Source: Marisediminicola antarctica (lineage in GTDB: Bacteria > Actinomycetota > Actinomycetes > Actinomycetales > Microbacteriaceae). Taken from it: a stretch of 64,000 nucleotides of DNA. Numbering within the stretch: position 1 is the stretch's first letter; each line of letters starts with the position of its first letter. Below, in pieces: positions 27,560 through 36,566 of the stretch. Below the pieces are notes generated by a model. It saw only the letters and a list, made by a program, of their open reading frames with translations, had not been told where the DNA came from and did no database searches. The position numbers were made by a program, and so were the translations under genes. The stretch is taken from positions 558,001 through 622,000 of the forward strand of contig NZ_CP017146.1 in assembly GCF_009930795.1 (NCBI RefSeq), given 5' to 3'.

Positions 27560-29629
27560 ATGTCTGACACACGAGTGGCCGAGCGCCCCGAGCCCCTCGT
27601 CGCCCCCAAGGCTCCGGCGCACTTCCAGCCGCACATCCAGGGACTACGCGCGATCGCGGTGCTCCTCGTGGTCCTCTACCACTTCTGGCCCGGCCGGCTG
27701 AGCGGCGGGTACATCGGCGTCGACATTTTCTTCGTCATCTCCGGATTCCTCATCACCGGCCAGCTCACCCGCGAGCTGAAGCGCACCGGAACGATCGCGC
27801 TCCCCGCGTTCTGGGCCAAGCGCGCCCGGCGCCTGCTGCCGGCGTCGATCACGGTGCTCATCTTCTCGACCCTCGCGACACTGTTCCTGCTACCGCTGTC
27901 GGGCATGGTCACCTCCCTCCGCGAGATCCTTGCGAGCACCTTCTACGTCGAGAACTGGGCTCTCGCCGCAGGGTCGGTGAACTACCTCGCGGCCAGCGAC
28001 GATTCGCTCGTGCAGCACTACTGGTCGCTCTCGCTCGAGGAGCAGTTCTACGTCTTCTGGCCGCTGATCCTGATCGGCGCGACCTGGCTGGGTGCCAAGT
28101 ACTTCGCGCGTAAGCAGTGGGGCTTCCTGTTCTCGGTCGTCGCCGCGGTCAGCTTGCTCTCGCTCGTCACCTCCGTGCTCTACACGGCGTCGAACCCGGC
28201 CGAGGCCTACTTCGTCACCTTCACCCGCGTCTGGGAGTTCGGCGTCGGCGCGCTCCTCGCCCTGTTGCCGAAGTTCCGCCCGCGCGGCGCGGTGCTGCCG
28301 AACGTCATCGGCTATGCCGGGCTCGCCGCGATCGTCTACGCCGGCTACTTCTATGACCGCGAGACCCCGTTTCCCGGCTACTACGCCCTGCTCCCGGTGC
28401 TCGGCACCGCCGCGATCATCGTCTCCGACCGGCAGGAGCGCTGGTTCGACATCGGACGGATGCTCGGCGGCCGCATCCAGCGATTCATCGGTGACATCTC
28501 GTACTCGCTCTACCTGTGGCACTGGCCGCTCATCGTCATCGCGCCATTCATCCCCGGTTGGGGCCTCGGCACCCTCAATCGCATCGCGCTCTTCCTCGCC
28601 TGTTTCCTGCTCGCCTGGCTCACCAAGAAGTACATCGAGGATCCCGCCCGGAGCTGGACCTACCTCACCACCCGCCGACCCCGGGTCACCTACGCCTGGT
28701 CGCTCGGCGCGATGGCGCTCGTGGCGCTCCTCGTCGCGGGGACGTTCGCGATCCAGAACCCCAGGTATCAGGCCTCCGCTACCCAGCTCGAGCAGATCGC
28801 CGAGAACCCCCCGGAGTGCTTCGGTGCGGCCAGCTCGACGGGGTGCGAGAACCCCGAGCTCGCGGCATCCGTGATCCCGAGCCCCGGCTTCGGCAACGCA
28901 GACAGCCCCTCCCGCGATGAATGCTTCGTGCAGCTCAATGACTCCGCCGTCGTCGGCTGCCAGTTCGGGGCGACGGATGCGGATGCTCCGCGCGTCGCCC
29001 TCATCGGCGACAGCCACGCGTACCAGTACATCGAAGCGATGATCGACCTCGCCGAGCAGAACGGCTGGGCGCTCACGACCTACCTCAAGGGCGCGTGCCC
29101 GTGGACGACCGCGCAGGTCGGCGGCCCGAGCGGCGCATTCACCTCCTCGTGCGCGGCGTTCCAGAACAACCTCGCTGCGGAGCTTGCCGAAGTCGAACCC
29201 TACGACGCGATCTTCACGGCCGCCCTTGCGGCCACCCCGATCGTCGGTGCCGACCCCGTGGTCGCGGCCGTCGACGGCTACGCCGACGCGTGGGCGACGC
29301 AGGCCAAGGGCGCCCCGATCGTGACGATCGTCGACAACCCCGACCTCGCCGACGACCCGAACAAGTGCCTGCAGCGCAACGACCCCGCCGCCTGTACCGT
29401 GCCGCGCGATGACGTGCTCGCCGAGGAGGACCCGCTCGCCATCGCGGCGGCGGCAACCCCCGGCGTCATCCTCCTCGACTTCACCGACACGTTCTGCGCG
29501 GCCGACGAGTGCTTCGTCGTGATCGCCGGCGCGAACGTCTACCGCGACCAGGATCACCTCACGGTGACCTTCGCGGGCACGATGGGCCCGTTCATCGGCG
29601 AGGCGATCACCGCGGCGTTCGCCCGGTAG
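27560..29629 (+). CDS. OafA-type membrane acyltransferase with SGNH domain
   Basis: A 689-residue protein that probably O-acetylates an envelope glycan. Residues about 25-375 form the acyltransferase-3 membrane domain with about ten hydrophobic segments; the conserved active region is HIQGLRAIAVLLVVLYHF (catalytic His of the RxxxH type) and GVDIFFVISGFLI. After one more membrane helix (about 380-402) an extracytoplasmic SGNH hydrolase-like domain follows, with VALIGDSHAYQY (nucleophile Ser) and YRDQDHLTVTFAG (Asp-x-x-His). Several cysteines in this part may form disulfides. It stands alone, with non-coding repeats on both sides; the glycan substrate is unknown. Confidence 0.9.
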   Translation: MSDTRVAERPEPLVAPKAPAHFQPHIQGLRAIAVLLVVLYHFWPGRLSGGYIGVDIFFVISGFLITGQLTRELKRTGTIALPAFWAKRARRLLPASITVLIFSTLATLFLLPLSGMVTSLREILASTFYVENWALAAGSVNYLAASDDSLVQHYWSLSLEEQFYVFWPLILIGATWLGAKYFARKQWGFLFSVVAAVSLLSLVTSVLYTASNPAEAYFVTFTRVWEFGVGALLALLPKFRPRGAVLPNVIGYAGLAAIVYAGYFYDRETPFPGYYALLPVLGTAAIIVSDRQERWFDIGRMLGGRIQRFIGDISYSLYLWHWPLIVIAPFIPGWGLGTLNRIALFLACFLLAWLTKKYIEDPARSWTYLTTRRPRVTYAWSLGAMALVALLVAGTFAIQNPRYQASATQLEQIAENPPECFGAASSTGCENPELAASVIPSPGFGNADSPSRDECFVQLNDSAVVGCQFGATDADAPRVALIGDSHAYQYIEAMIDLAEQNGWALTTYLKGACPWTTAQVGGPSGAFTSSCAAFQNNLAAELAEVEPYDAIFTAALAATPIVGADPVVAAVDGYADAWATQAKGAPIVTIVDNPDLADDPNKCLQRNDPAACTVPRDDVLAEEDPLAIAAAATPGVILLDFTDTFCAADECFVVIAGANVYRDQDHLTVTFAGTMGPFIGEAITAAFAR

Positions 29630-29702
29630 CTGCCCCGCTGCGCTGTGCCTGTGCCGGTGCCTGAGCTGTGAGCCTGCGGCTCTGCCCGCCGCCCGAGCGG
29701 GC

Positions 29703-29798
29703 GCGCTGTGACCGCGTTTGCCCGTTGCACCCGCGGTCACGCGTTGCTCCCGCGCCTGGGCTGGTGCGCTGTGACCGCGTTTGCCCGTTGCACCCGCG
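29703..29798. repeat. 33-bp direct repeat, 63 bp apart
   Basis: Two identical 33-bp copies (29703-29735 and 29766-29798) containing TGACCGCGTTTGCCCGTTGC lie downstream of the acyltransferase, in an interval (29630-30207) with no supportable gene. Confidence 0.85.
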
Positions 29799-29868
29799 TT
29801 AGCGCGCTGAGCCCGCGCAGCGACGTCTCCCTGAGCACCGTCTTGCGATGCGCGGGTGGTGCGCGTCC

Positions 29869-29892
29869 ACGCGGGTGGTGCACCACCCGCGT
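29869..29892. repeat. 24-bp perfect palindrome
   Basis: The half site ACGCGGGTGGTG is followed directly by its exact complement, with no loop. The related sequence GCGCGGGTGGTGCGCGTCC precedes it at 29850. It could be a dimeric protein site or cruciform; nothing around it suggests a gene. Confidence 0.8.
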
Positions 29893-30082
29893 CCGCGCGC
29901 GGCCCCGGCGCGACGTGAGTTCTCCCGCGCGTGCGCGTGACGCGCGCGCGACGGTCCGCCCGCGTCCGCGCGACGGTCCGCCCGCGTCCGCGCGACGGTC
30001 CGCCCGCGTCCGCGCGACGGTCCGCCCGCGTCCGCGCGCGGCCCCGGCGCGACGTGAGTTCTCCCGCGTGTGCGCGTGACGC
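29891..30082. repeat. 53-bp near-identical direct repeats flanking a 4 x 22-bp tandem array
   Basis: Copies at 29891-29943 and 30030-30082 are nearly identical (containing GGCGCGACGTGAGTTCTCCC). Between them four perfect 22-bp units containing GCGACGGTCCGCCCGC run from 29946 to 30033. GC content is extreme. No open frame here has family resemblance. Confidence 0.85.
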
Positions 30083-30207
30083 CCGCCCAACTGCCCACCC
30101 TCTGTGACCCCACCTCCCGGAGACACGACTCGACGATCCGGACAGGTGGCCGCGCCCAGGTGGCGCCGCCCGGGCGGGTCGCCAGGCCGGACGATCCCGG
30201 CGCAGCC

Positions 30208-31857
30208 CTACTCCGCGCTGACCGACTTCGCCTCGCGGAACCGGCGGATGGCCGCGTTCGTCGACGGGTCGTGGTCGAGGGCCGAGTCGTCCTCCGCGGC
30301 GAGGTCGTCAGCGATCCGCCCGGCGAGCACCTTGCCGAGCTCGACCCCCCACTGGTCGAACGAATTGATACCCCACACGGTGCCCTGGGTGAAGACCTTG
30401 TGCTCGTAGAGCGCGATGAGCTGACCGAGCACGAACGGCGTAAGCGTCGGGGCGAGGATGGTGTTGGTCGGGCGGTTGCCGGGGAACACCCGGTGCGGTG
30501 CGACACCAGCATCCACCCCCGACGCGAGCACCTCTTCGAGGGACTTGCCGAACGCAAGCGCCTCGGTCTGCGCGAACATGTTCGCCATGAGCAGCGCGTG
30601 GTGGTCGCCGACCCGGCGCACCGGGCGTAGGAAGCCGATGAAGTCGCACGGCACGAGCTTGGTGCCCTGGTGGATGAGCTGGAAGAAGGCGTGCTGCCCG
30701 TTCGTCCCGGGCTGGCCCCAGACGATCGGGCCGGTCTGCACCTCCACCGCCTCGCCGTCGAGGCCGACCGACTTGCCGTTGCTCTCCATGTCGAGCTGCT
30801 GCAGGTAGGCGGGGAAGCGGGCCAGATACTGGCTGTAGGGCAGTACAGCATGGGTCTCGGTGCCCCAGAAGTTGTTGTACCAGATCCCGATCAGGCCCAT
30901 CAGCACCGGGAGGTTCTGTTCGAGGGGCGCGCTGCGAAAGTGCTGGTCCATCGCCCGAAACCCGGCGAGCAGGTCGGCGAACCCGTCGCGGCCGATCGCA
31001 ATGAGCAACGAGAGGCCGACGGCGGAGTCCATCGAGTAGCGGCCGCCCACCCAGTCCCAGAAGCCGAACATGTTCGCGGTGTCGATGCCGAACGCGGCGA
31101 CCTCGGTGGCATTGGTAGACACGGCGACGAAGTGCTTCTCGACCGCCGCGGGGTCACCGAGACCCTCGAGCAGCCAGTCGCGGGCGGTGCGCGCGTTGGT
31201 GAGCGTCTCGAGGGTCGTGAAGGTCTTCGAGCAGACGATGAACAGCGTCTCCTCGGCGTCCAGATGCAGCAGCGCCTCGTCAATGTCGCCGCCGTCGACA
31301 TTCGACACGAATTTCAGCGTGAGGTTGCGGTCGCTGTAGGCGGCGAGGGCGTCGTAGGCCATGGCCGGACCGAGGTCCGATCCGCCGATGCCGATGTTCA
31401 CGATCGCGCGGATGCGCTTGCCGGTGTGTCCACGGAAGTCCCCCTGGCGGATGCTGTCGGCGAAGTCGCCCATCGCGTCGAGCACTGCGTGCACGGGCGC
31501 GACGACATCCTCGCCCTCGACGATGATCCTCTCCCCGCGAGCCGCGCGCAGTGCCACGTGCAGCACCGACCGGTTCTCGGTGACGTTGATGCGCTCGCCC
31601 GCGAACATCTGCTCGATGCGCTCGGGAACTCCGGTCGCCCGGGCCAGATCGCAGAGCAGACCGATGGTCCCGGTCGTGAGCAGATTCTTCGAGGCGTCGA
31701 GCACAAGCCCGCCGGACTCGAAGGTGAGATCGTCGTTGCGCGTGGGATCGGCGTCGAAGAGGGAGCGGATGCTGTCTCCCGCGACCTGCTCGTGATGGCG
31801 CGACAGCGCCTCCCACTCGGGTCGCAGTTGAACCGCGGTCGTCTCTGGCTTCGACAT
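30208..31857 (-). CDS. pgi: glucose-6-phosphate isomerase
   Basis: Interconverts glucose 6-phosphate and fructose 6-phosphate in the cytoplasm (glycolysis and gluconeogenesis). The protein has 549 residues, normal for the bacterial enzyme. Signatures visible are [59 protein letters not shown], the catalytic Glu region [19 protein letters not shown] and [14 protein letters not shown]. The reading frame stays open 130 codons further, but ATG 31857 has an AGGTG site and starts the homology. It is a single gene, with the HAD gene divergent upstream. Confidence 0.97.
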   Translation of the reverse strand: MSKPETTAVQLRPEWEALSRHHEQVAGDSIRSLFDADPTRNDDLTFESGGLVLDASKNLLTTGTIGLLCDLARATGVPERIEQMFAGERINVTENRSVLHVALRAARGERIIVEGEDVVAPVHAVLDAMGDFADSIRQGDFRGHTGKRIRAIVNIGIGGSDLGPAMAYDALAAYSDRNLTLKFVSNVDGGDIDEALLHLDAEETLFIVCSKTFTTLETLTNARTARDWLLEGLGDPAAVEKHFVAVSTNATEVAAFGIDTANMFGFWDWVGGRYSMDSAVGLSLLIAIGRDGFADLLAGFRAMDQHFRSAPLEQNLPVLMGLIGIWYNNFWGTETHAVLPYSQYLARFPAYLQQLDMESNGKSVGLDGEAVEVQTGPIVWGQPGTNGQHAFFQLIHQGTKLVPCDFIGFLRPVRRVGDHHALLMANMFAQTEALAFGKSLEEVLASGVDAGVAPHRVFPGNRPTNTILAPTLTPFVLGQLIALYEHKVFTQGTVWGINSFDQWGVELGKVLAGRIADDLAAEDDSALDHDPSTNAAIRRFREAKSVSAE

Positions 31858-32062
31858 CGCTGTCACCTTTCCCGTGCCCGTCGCTGTTGCCGCTGGCATC
31901 CGATTCGCGCCCGCGGCCGTTGGGCGGACGTCATTCACCAGCTTGCCAGTCATCGGCGTCGAGCGCGCGGGCTGGCCGGGCATCTCTCGTCTGCATGGGG
32001 GAGGATGGAGTGGCCGGGGGTCGTCCGGGCCCCGACCGCGTTGCCGACTATCGGAGACCACC

Positions 32063-32734
32063 ATGCCCTCACGCCCCGCCGTTATCGTGTTCGACGTCAA
32101 CGAGACCCTGAGCGACATGGCGCCGCTCGCACAGCGGTTCGACGACGTTGGGGCGCCGCCGCAGCTCGCGGGCGAGTGGTTTGCCGCGCTCCTCCGCGAC
32201 GGGTTCGCGCTCGCCGCCGTGGGCTCGAGTGCCCCGTTCGCGACCATCGCCGCCGAGCTGCTGCGCGCGCGCCTCGCCGGTTTCTCGCTCGACCGCGAAC
32301 CCGGCGATGCCGTGAGCTACATCCTCGGCGGGTTCCGCGAGCTCGGGCTGCACGCCGATGTCGCCCCCGGCGTCCGCGCGCTCGGGGCGGTCGGGCACCG
32401 GCTCGTGACCCTCACCAACGGTTCGGCGCAGATCGCCCAGAAGCTCCTCGGCGATGCGGGGCTCGTAGACCAGTTCGAGGCAATGCTCACGGTCGAAAAC
32501 GCCCCGGTCTGGAAGCCAGCGCGCGCGGCCTACCTTCACGCCGTCGTGCGCTGCGGGGCCGCCCCGGCCGACATGCTGCTCGTCGCGGTACACCCGTGGG
32601 ACATCCACGGCGCATCCCTCGCCGGCCTCCGCACCGCGTGGGTGAACCGCAGTGGGGCGACCTACCCGAGCTACTTCGCCGCCCCGGACCACGTCGTGAC
32701 GGGCATCGACGCTCTGCCGGCGCTGGTCGGCTGA
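32063..32734 (+). CDS. HAD-family hydrolase, haloacid dehalogenase type II-like
   Basis: A 223-residue HAD hydrolase with the nucleophile motif [13 protein letters not shown], motif [11 protein letters not shown], a lysine in [13 protein letters not shown] and motif [25 protein letters not shown]. These match haloacid dehalogenase type II more than phosphatases, though FDVNETL with Asn at the second position is typical of dehalogenase-like members. In motif IV the usual D/SxxxxD appears as HPWDIHG. The ATG at 32063 has GGAG 6 nt upstream. The substrate is unknown. Its stop lies in a tandem duplication. Confidence 0.8.
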   Translation: MPSRPAVIVFDVNETLSDMAPLAQRFDDVGAPPQLAGEWFAALLRDGFALAAVGSSAPFATIAAELLRARLAGFSLDREPGDAVSYILGGFRELGLHADVAPGVRALGAVGHRLVTLTNGSAQIAQKLLGDAGLVDQFEAMLTVENAPVWKPARAAYLHAVVRCGAAPADMLLVAVHPWDIHGASLAGLRTAWVNRSGATYPSYFAAPDHVVTGIDALPALVG

Positions 32735-32815
32735 CGGATGCGGCGGGGATGCGTGGTGCCGGGTGCCGCGCGGGTCGGCTGACGGATGCGGCGAGGTCGT
32801 GTGGTGCCGGGTGCG
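32725..32815. repeat. about 48-bp tandem duplication over the HAD stop codon
   Basis: GGTCGGCTGACGGATGCGGC occurs at 32725 and again at 32773, followed in both by a GTGGTGCCGGGTGC block. The first copy includes the real stop codon of the HAD gene. Confidence 0.85.
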
Positions 32816-32844
32816 GCGGAACGGGTGCTTCCGGATACCGCGGC

Positions 32845-33132
32845 TCAGCGCGACTCTGACCGCGGCCGGCGCGGCTCGGGTGCCGGCGGAACCGCCTTGG
32901 CCAGAGCGATGTCGGCGAGCGCGATCTCGACCGGACCCCGCTTCGTCTCGACGACACAGTTCGTGTCGTCGACGGAGGAGAGAAGGCCGAGCGCATCCGT
33001 CATCATGCCCTCAATGCGGTAGCGCACGACGATGCGGGCACCGGGGGTGGTGCCGGACACGAACCGTGCGGCATTTGCGCTCGCCGGACCGCTCGCCTGG
33101 CCACTCACGGGACCGCTCGCCTGACCAGTCAC
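32845..33132 (-). CDS. small SH3-like domain protein (Rv0428c N-domain type)
   Basis: A 95-residue hypothetical. After a Ser/Gly/Ala repeat (SGPVSGQASGP) it has a single beta-barrel-like segment, GARIVVRYRIEGMMTDALGL and CVVETKRGPVEIALADIALAK, resembling the SH3-like N-terminal domain of the Rv0428c acetyltransferase group, here without any acetyltransferase domain. The GTG start at 33132 is uncertain; an internal GTG would shorten the repeat part. Function is unknown; binding of nucleotide or protein ligands by such domains is only inferred. It is 37 bp after ltaE on the same strand, so possibly co-transcribed. Confidence 0.6.
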   Translation of the reverse strand: MTGQASGPVSGQASGPASANAARFVSGTTPGARIVVRYRIEGMMTDALGLLSSVDDTNCVVETKRGPVEIALADIALAKAVPPAPEPRRPRSESR

Positions 33133-33169
33133 CGTACCGACCCGACTGCCCCGACTGCCCCGGCCGCCG

Positions 33170-34219
33170 CTACGACGCGAGTTCGCGCGTCAGCGCAGCG
33201 GCGAAGGCGTCGATGTCGGCCTCGGTGGTGTCGAAGGCGCACATCCAGCGCACCTCGCGGGTGGCCGGGTTCCAGTCGTAGAACCGGAAGGACTCGCGCA
33301 CCCGGTCGGCGACTCCGGCCGGCAGGATCGCGAAGACCGCGTTCGCCTGCGTCTGCTGGGTGAGCGTGACTCCGTCGATGCCTTCGACGGCGGTGCGCAG
33401 CCGCTGCGCCATCGCGTTCGCGTGTGACGCGGACCTCAGCCACAGGTCCCCCTCGAGCAGCGCGATGAGCTGCGCCGAGACGAACCGCATCTTCGAGGCG
33501 AGCTGCATGTTCATCTTGCGCAGGTAAATCAAGCCCTGCGAGACATCCGGATTCAGCACCACGATCGCCTCGCCGAACAGCAGCCCGTTCTTGGTGCCAC
33601 CGAAGCTCAGGATGTCGACCCCGGCATCGGTCGTGAACTCCCGGAACGGCACCCCGAGCGACGCGGCGGCGTTCGAGAGCCTGGCGCCGTCCATGTGCAG
33701 CGTCATGCCGCGCTCGTGCACGTGGTCGGCGATCGCGCGCACCTCGGCCGGTGTGTACGCGGTGCCGAGCTCGGTCGATTGGGTGATGCTCACGGCGAGC
33801 GGCTGCGCGCGGTGCTCGTCGCCCCAGCCCCACGCCTCGGTGTCGATGAGTTCGGGGGTGAGCTTGCCGTCGGGAACGGGCACGGTCAGCAGCTTGAGTC
33901 CCGCGATGCGCTCCGGCGCGGCGTTCTCGTCGGTATGGATGTGCGCGTTGCCGGTGCAGACGACGGCGCCCCACCGCGGCAGGATCGACTCGAGGCTGAG
34001 CACGTTCGCGCCGGTGCCGTTGAACACCGGGAATGCCTCGACCTGCTCGCCGAAGTGCTGCTGCATGACCTCCTGCAGCCTGGCCGTGTAGACGTCCTCG
34101 CCGTAGGCGACCTGGTGGCCGCCGTTCGCAGCGCCGATAGCGGCGATGACCTCCGGATGCGCGCCGGCGTAGTTGTCGGAGGCGAAGCCGCGGTAGGTCG
34201 TGTCGTGAAGCTGGGTCAT
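33170..34219 (-). CDS. ltaE: low-specificity L-threonine aldolase
   Basis: A 349-residue PLP-dependent fold-type I enzyme cleaving L-threonine or allo-threonine to glycine and acetaldehyde. It shows ASDNYAGAHPEV at the N-terminus, YGEDVYTARLQE, the PLP Asp region MTLHMDGARLSNAA and the Schiff-base lysine in ILSFGGTKNGLLFG; these order and motifs are typical. CACACT (34226-34231) lies 6 nt upstream of the ATG and may be the -10 of a leaderless mRNA. Confidence 0.9.
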   Translation of the reverse strand: MTQLHDTTYRGFASDNYAGAHPEVIAAIGAANGGHQVAYGEDVYTARLQEVMQQHFGEQVEAFPVFNGTGANVLSLESILPRWGAVVCTGNAHIHTDENAAPERIAGLKLLTVPVPDGKLTPELIDTEAWGWGDEHRAQPLAVSITQSTELGTAYTPAEVRAIADHVHERGMTLHMDGARLSNAAASLGVPFREFTTDAGVDILSFGGTKNGLLFGEAIVVLNPDVSQGLIYLRKMNMQLASKMRFVSAQLIALLEGDLWLRSASHANAMAQRLRTAVEGIDGVTLTQQTQANAVFAILPAGVADRVRESFRFYDWNPATREVRWMCAFDTTEADIDAFAAALTRELAS

Positions 34220-34474
34220 GACACCAGTGTGCCATTCGCCGCTGGGCTGCTGCTGCCGTGCCCGTGCGTGCGGCGATTCGCGGATGCTGCGGTCGTGGCG
34301 CGCGCCGGCACTCGCCGTGTCGCGGCGCCCAACGCAGGAGTTTCTGCGCCACGCCGTCTCGTTTGGCGCGATGAGTCGGAGTGTTGCAGATTCTCCTGCC
34401 GAAGCGCGCCATCAGCGCGAAACTCAGCTGCCGAATGGCGCCACACCCCGCTACCGGCGCAGCGCTTCCCCCCG
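34220..34474. other. non-coding gap with a duplicated gene 3' end
   Basis: No gene is supported. At 34451-34469 the sequence CTACCGGCGCAGCGCTTCC repeats the last codons and stop of the adjacent permease (CTACCCGCGCAGCGCCTCG at 34475), 24 bp away. Confidence 0.6.
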
Positions 34475-35599
34475 CTACCCGCGCAGCGCCTCGCGGAGCT
34501 TCACCCTCGTGCCGGTGCGCAGCAGCGCGTTCGAGTAGATCCGCGCACCGACCACAATGACGAACCCTGTGGTGACTGCGAGCACGAGGAGCGACACGAG
34601 CGGCTCCCACCACAGCGCCTCGCCGAGGAACAGCCGCATCGGCATCCCGACCGGTGCCGAGAATGGGATGTACGACATGACCGTCAGCACCGTGGGGTTG
34701 TCATTGAAGAAGATCACCGCGAGGTAGGGGAGCATTACGAGCGTCGTGACGGGGGAGATCACGGCGCCAAGATCCTCCTGGCGCGACACGAGCGAGGCCG
34801 CCGCCGCGAACATGGAGGCGAGCAGCACGAACCCGAACACGAAGAACACCACGAACCACGTCGCCGACGGGCCCACTTCGGCGAGCACGGAGCTCTGCCG
34901 CGTGATGAGCAGTCCGATCGACCCGAACAGCGCAATCAGCAGAGTCTGCCCGAACGAGAGGATGCTGTTGCCGACCACCTTGCCAGCGAGCAGCAGCCGG
35001 GCGGAGATCGTCGCGAGCAGCAGCTCGACGATGCGAGTCTGCTTTTCCTCCACGACGCTCTGCGCGATCGTCGAGCCGAAGGTGATTGTGGAGAGGAAGA
35101 AGACGAGGCCGAAGCCGAGCGCGACAAGGTAGGCGAAAAACGGATCCTGCTCTGCCGGATCGAGGATCCGCACGTCGGGCGCGATACTGAGCTGGGCAAT
35201 GAGGCCGCCGGGCGCCGCGTCGAGGCCGATCACGGTGATCCCGAGCGGGGAGACCTCCGAGTTGGAGACGATTCCGGCGTCCACCTCGCCCGCGCGCACG
35301 AGCTCCTCCACCTCGGACACCTCGCTTACGAGGGTTTGGGCATATCCCGACATGTCGGGCAGCGCGTTGATGACCGAGCGCTGGATCGCGACTTTCGGCA
35401 GCTCGGCGTTCGCGCTCGCGATGCCGCCCACGACGATCGAGCCGAGCACAATGGCGAGCAGGATGCCGGTCGACACGAGAAAGCTCCGGCTGCGCAGCCG
35501 CGCAATGACCTCCCGGGCGGCGACGAGGCGGATGACGTTCGCCGCCGACAGCTTCGGCCGCGGGGCGTCGACGGGGCTGGGCGTGGCGTGCGCAGTCAT
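34475..35599 (-). CDS. ABC-2 transporter permease (NatB-like)
   Basis: A 374-residue membrane protein: an N-terminal helix (about residues 43-62), an extracytoplasmic domain of some 110 residues, then five or six helices in the second half (LVALGFGLVFFLSTITFG, SFGQTLLIALFGSIGLLI, FVVFFVFGFVLLASMFAAA and others), the layout of NatB/YhaP sodium or drug export permeases. VEEKQTRIVELLLATIS is the characteristic cytoplasmic motif before helix 3. It overlaps the ATPase gene by 4 bp and is translated after it. Confidence 0.85.
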   Translation of the reverse strand: MTAHATPSPVDAPRPKLSAANVIRLVAAREVIARLRSRSFLVSTGILLAIVLGSIVVGGIASANAELPKVAIQRSVINALPDMSGYAQTLVSEVSEVEELVRAGEVDAGIVSNSEVSPLGITVIGLDAAPGGLIAQLSIAPDVRILDPAEQDPFFAYLVALGFGLVFFLSTITFGSTIAQSVVEEKQTRIVELLLATISARLLLAGKVVGNSILSFGQTLLIALFGSIGLLITRQSSVLAEVGPSATWFVVFFVFGFVLLASMFAAAASLVSRQEDLGAVISPVTTLVMLPYLAVIFFNDNPTVLTVMSYIPFSAPVGMPMRLFLGEALWWEPLVSLLVLAVTTGFVIVVGARIYSNALLRTGTRVKLREALRG

Positions 35600-36480
35600 T
35601 GGATGACCTCCCGGAAGATCTGGGCGAGCGACGGCCGCTTCCGTACGAAGCCCCTGACGGTGTCGGCGGCGATCGCCCGGCGGAGCACATCCTGGGCGAA
35701 CGGCGGGGCAGCCACGTCAAACAGGGCACGACCGCTGGCGAGCTCGACGACGCGCACCCCGGGCACCTCGCGCACCCAGCTGGCGTCGCCGGCCACGAGA
35801 AGCTCGTAGCGCTGCCCGGAGTGCTCCTCGCGCAGGCCCTCCCTCGACCCGGTCGCGCGGATGCTGCCGTCGGCGATCACGACGAGGTCGTCGCAGAGTC
35901 GCTCGACGATGTCGAGCTGGTGCGAGGAGAACAGCACCGGGGCACCGGCATCCGCTCGGGACTTGAGCACCGTGAGCACGGTCTCGACGGCGATCGGGTC
36001 GAGGCCGGAGAACGGCTCATCGAGCACGAGCACTTCGGGATCGTGCACGAGGGCTGCGGCGATCTGAGCACGCTGCTGGTTGCCGAGCGACAGGCTCTGC
36101 ACCGTGTCGCCTGCTCGCTCGCCGAGGCCGAGTTGGTCGAGCAGATCCGCGGTGTTGCGCTTCGCTGTGGCCCTGTCGAGCCCGTGCAGCCGGGCCAGGT
36201 AGACGAGCTGCTCGGCGACGCGCATCTTCGGGTACAGGCCGCGTTCCTCCGGCATGTAGCCGAACCGGCGTCGGTCCTCCGGGAGCAGGTCGTCGCCGTC
36301 GAGACGCACGGTTCCGGTATCCGCGCTCAGCACGCCGAGGATGATCCGCATCGTCGTGGTCTTGCCCGCGCCGTTGCTGCCGACGAATCCGGTCATGCGT
36401 CCCGGCAGCACATCGAAGGTAACGTCGTGCAGCACCTGCCGGTCGCCGAAGGACCGGCCGACCCCGCGTAGCTCGAGCAT
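35596..36480 (-). CDS. ABC transporter ATP-binding protein (NatA-like)
   Basis: A 294-residue ATPase of the NatA type, with Walker A GSNGAGKTTTMRII, Q-loop region YMPEERGLYPKM, signature LSLGNQQRAQIAAAL, Walker B VLVLDEPFSGLDP and H-loop LFSSHQLDIVERLCD. The MPEERGLYPKM block is characteristic of ATPases paired with NatB/YhaP permeases. The C-terminal extension of about 80 residues is usual for this subgroup. It is the first gene of a two-gene exporter operon; the substrate (Na+, drug or peptide) is not evident. Confidence 0.88.
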   Translation of the reverse strand: MLELRGVGRSFGDRQVLHDVTFDVLPGRMTGFVGSNGAGKTTTMRIILGVLSADTGTVRLDGDDLLPEDRRRFGYMPEERGLYPKMRVAEQLVYLARLHGLDRATAKRNTADLLDQLGLGERAGDTVQSLSLGNQQRAQIAAALVHDPEVLVLDEPFSGLDPIAVETVLTVLKSRADAGAPVLFSSHQLDIVERLCDDLVVIADGSIRATGSREGLREEHSGQRYELLVAGDASWVREVPGVRVVELASGRALFDVAAPPFAQDVLRRAIAADTVRGFVRKRPSLAQIFREVIQ

Positions 36481-36554
36481 CCACGCCTCCTAGCGTTCCC
36501 TCAACTTTAGGTGGAGGAGGGTGTCGTGACGATCAACGCTCAGGCGCAGGTGTC

Positions 36555-36560
36555 TAGGCT
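36555..36560 (+). promoter_or_regulatory. -10 hexamer TAGGCT of the alcohol dehydrogenase gene (leaderless)
   Basis: TAGGCT, 6 nt, then ATG 36567. There is no ribosome site before the ATG. Confidence 0.5.
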
Positions 36561-36566
36561 CGCAGC

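Noticed and set aside
32725-32844. Possible extension of the HAD protein through the tandem duplication
   Set aside because: The first copy contains the in-frame stop and the 223-residue length already covers the whole family domain.
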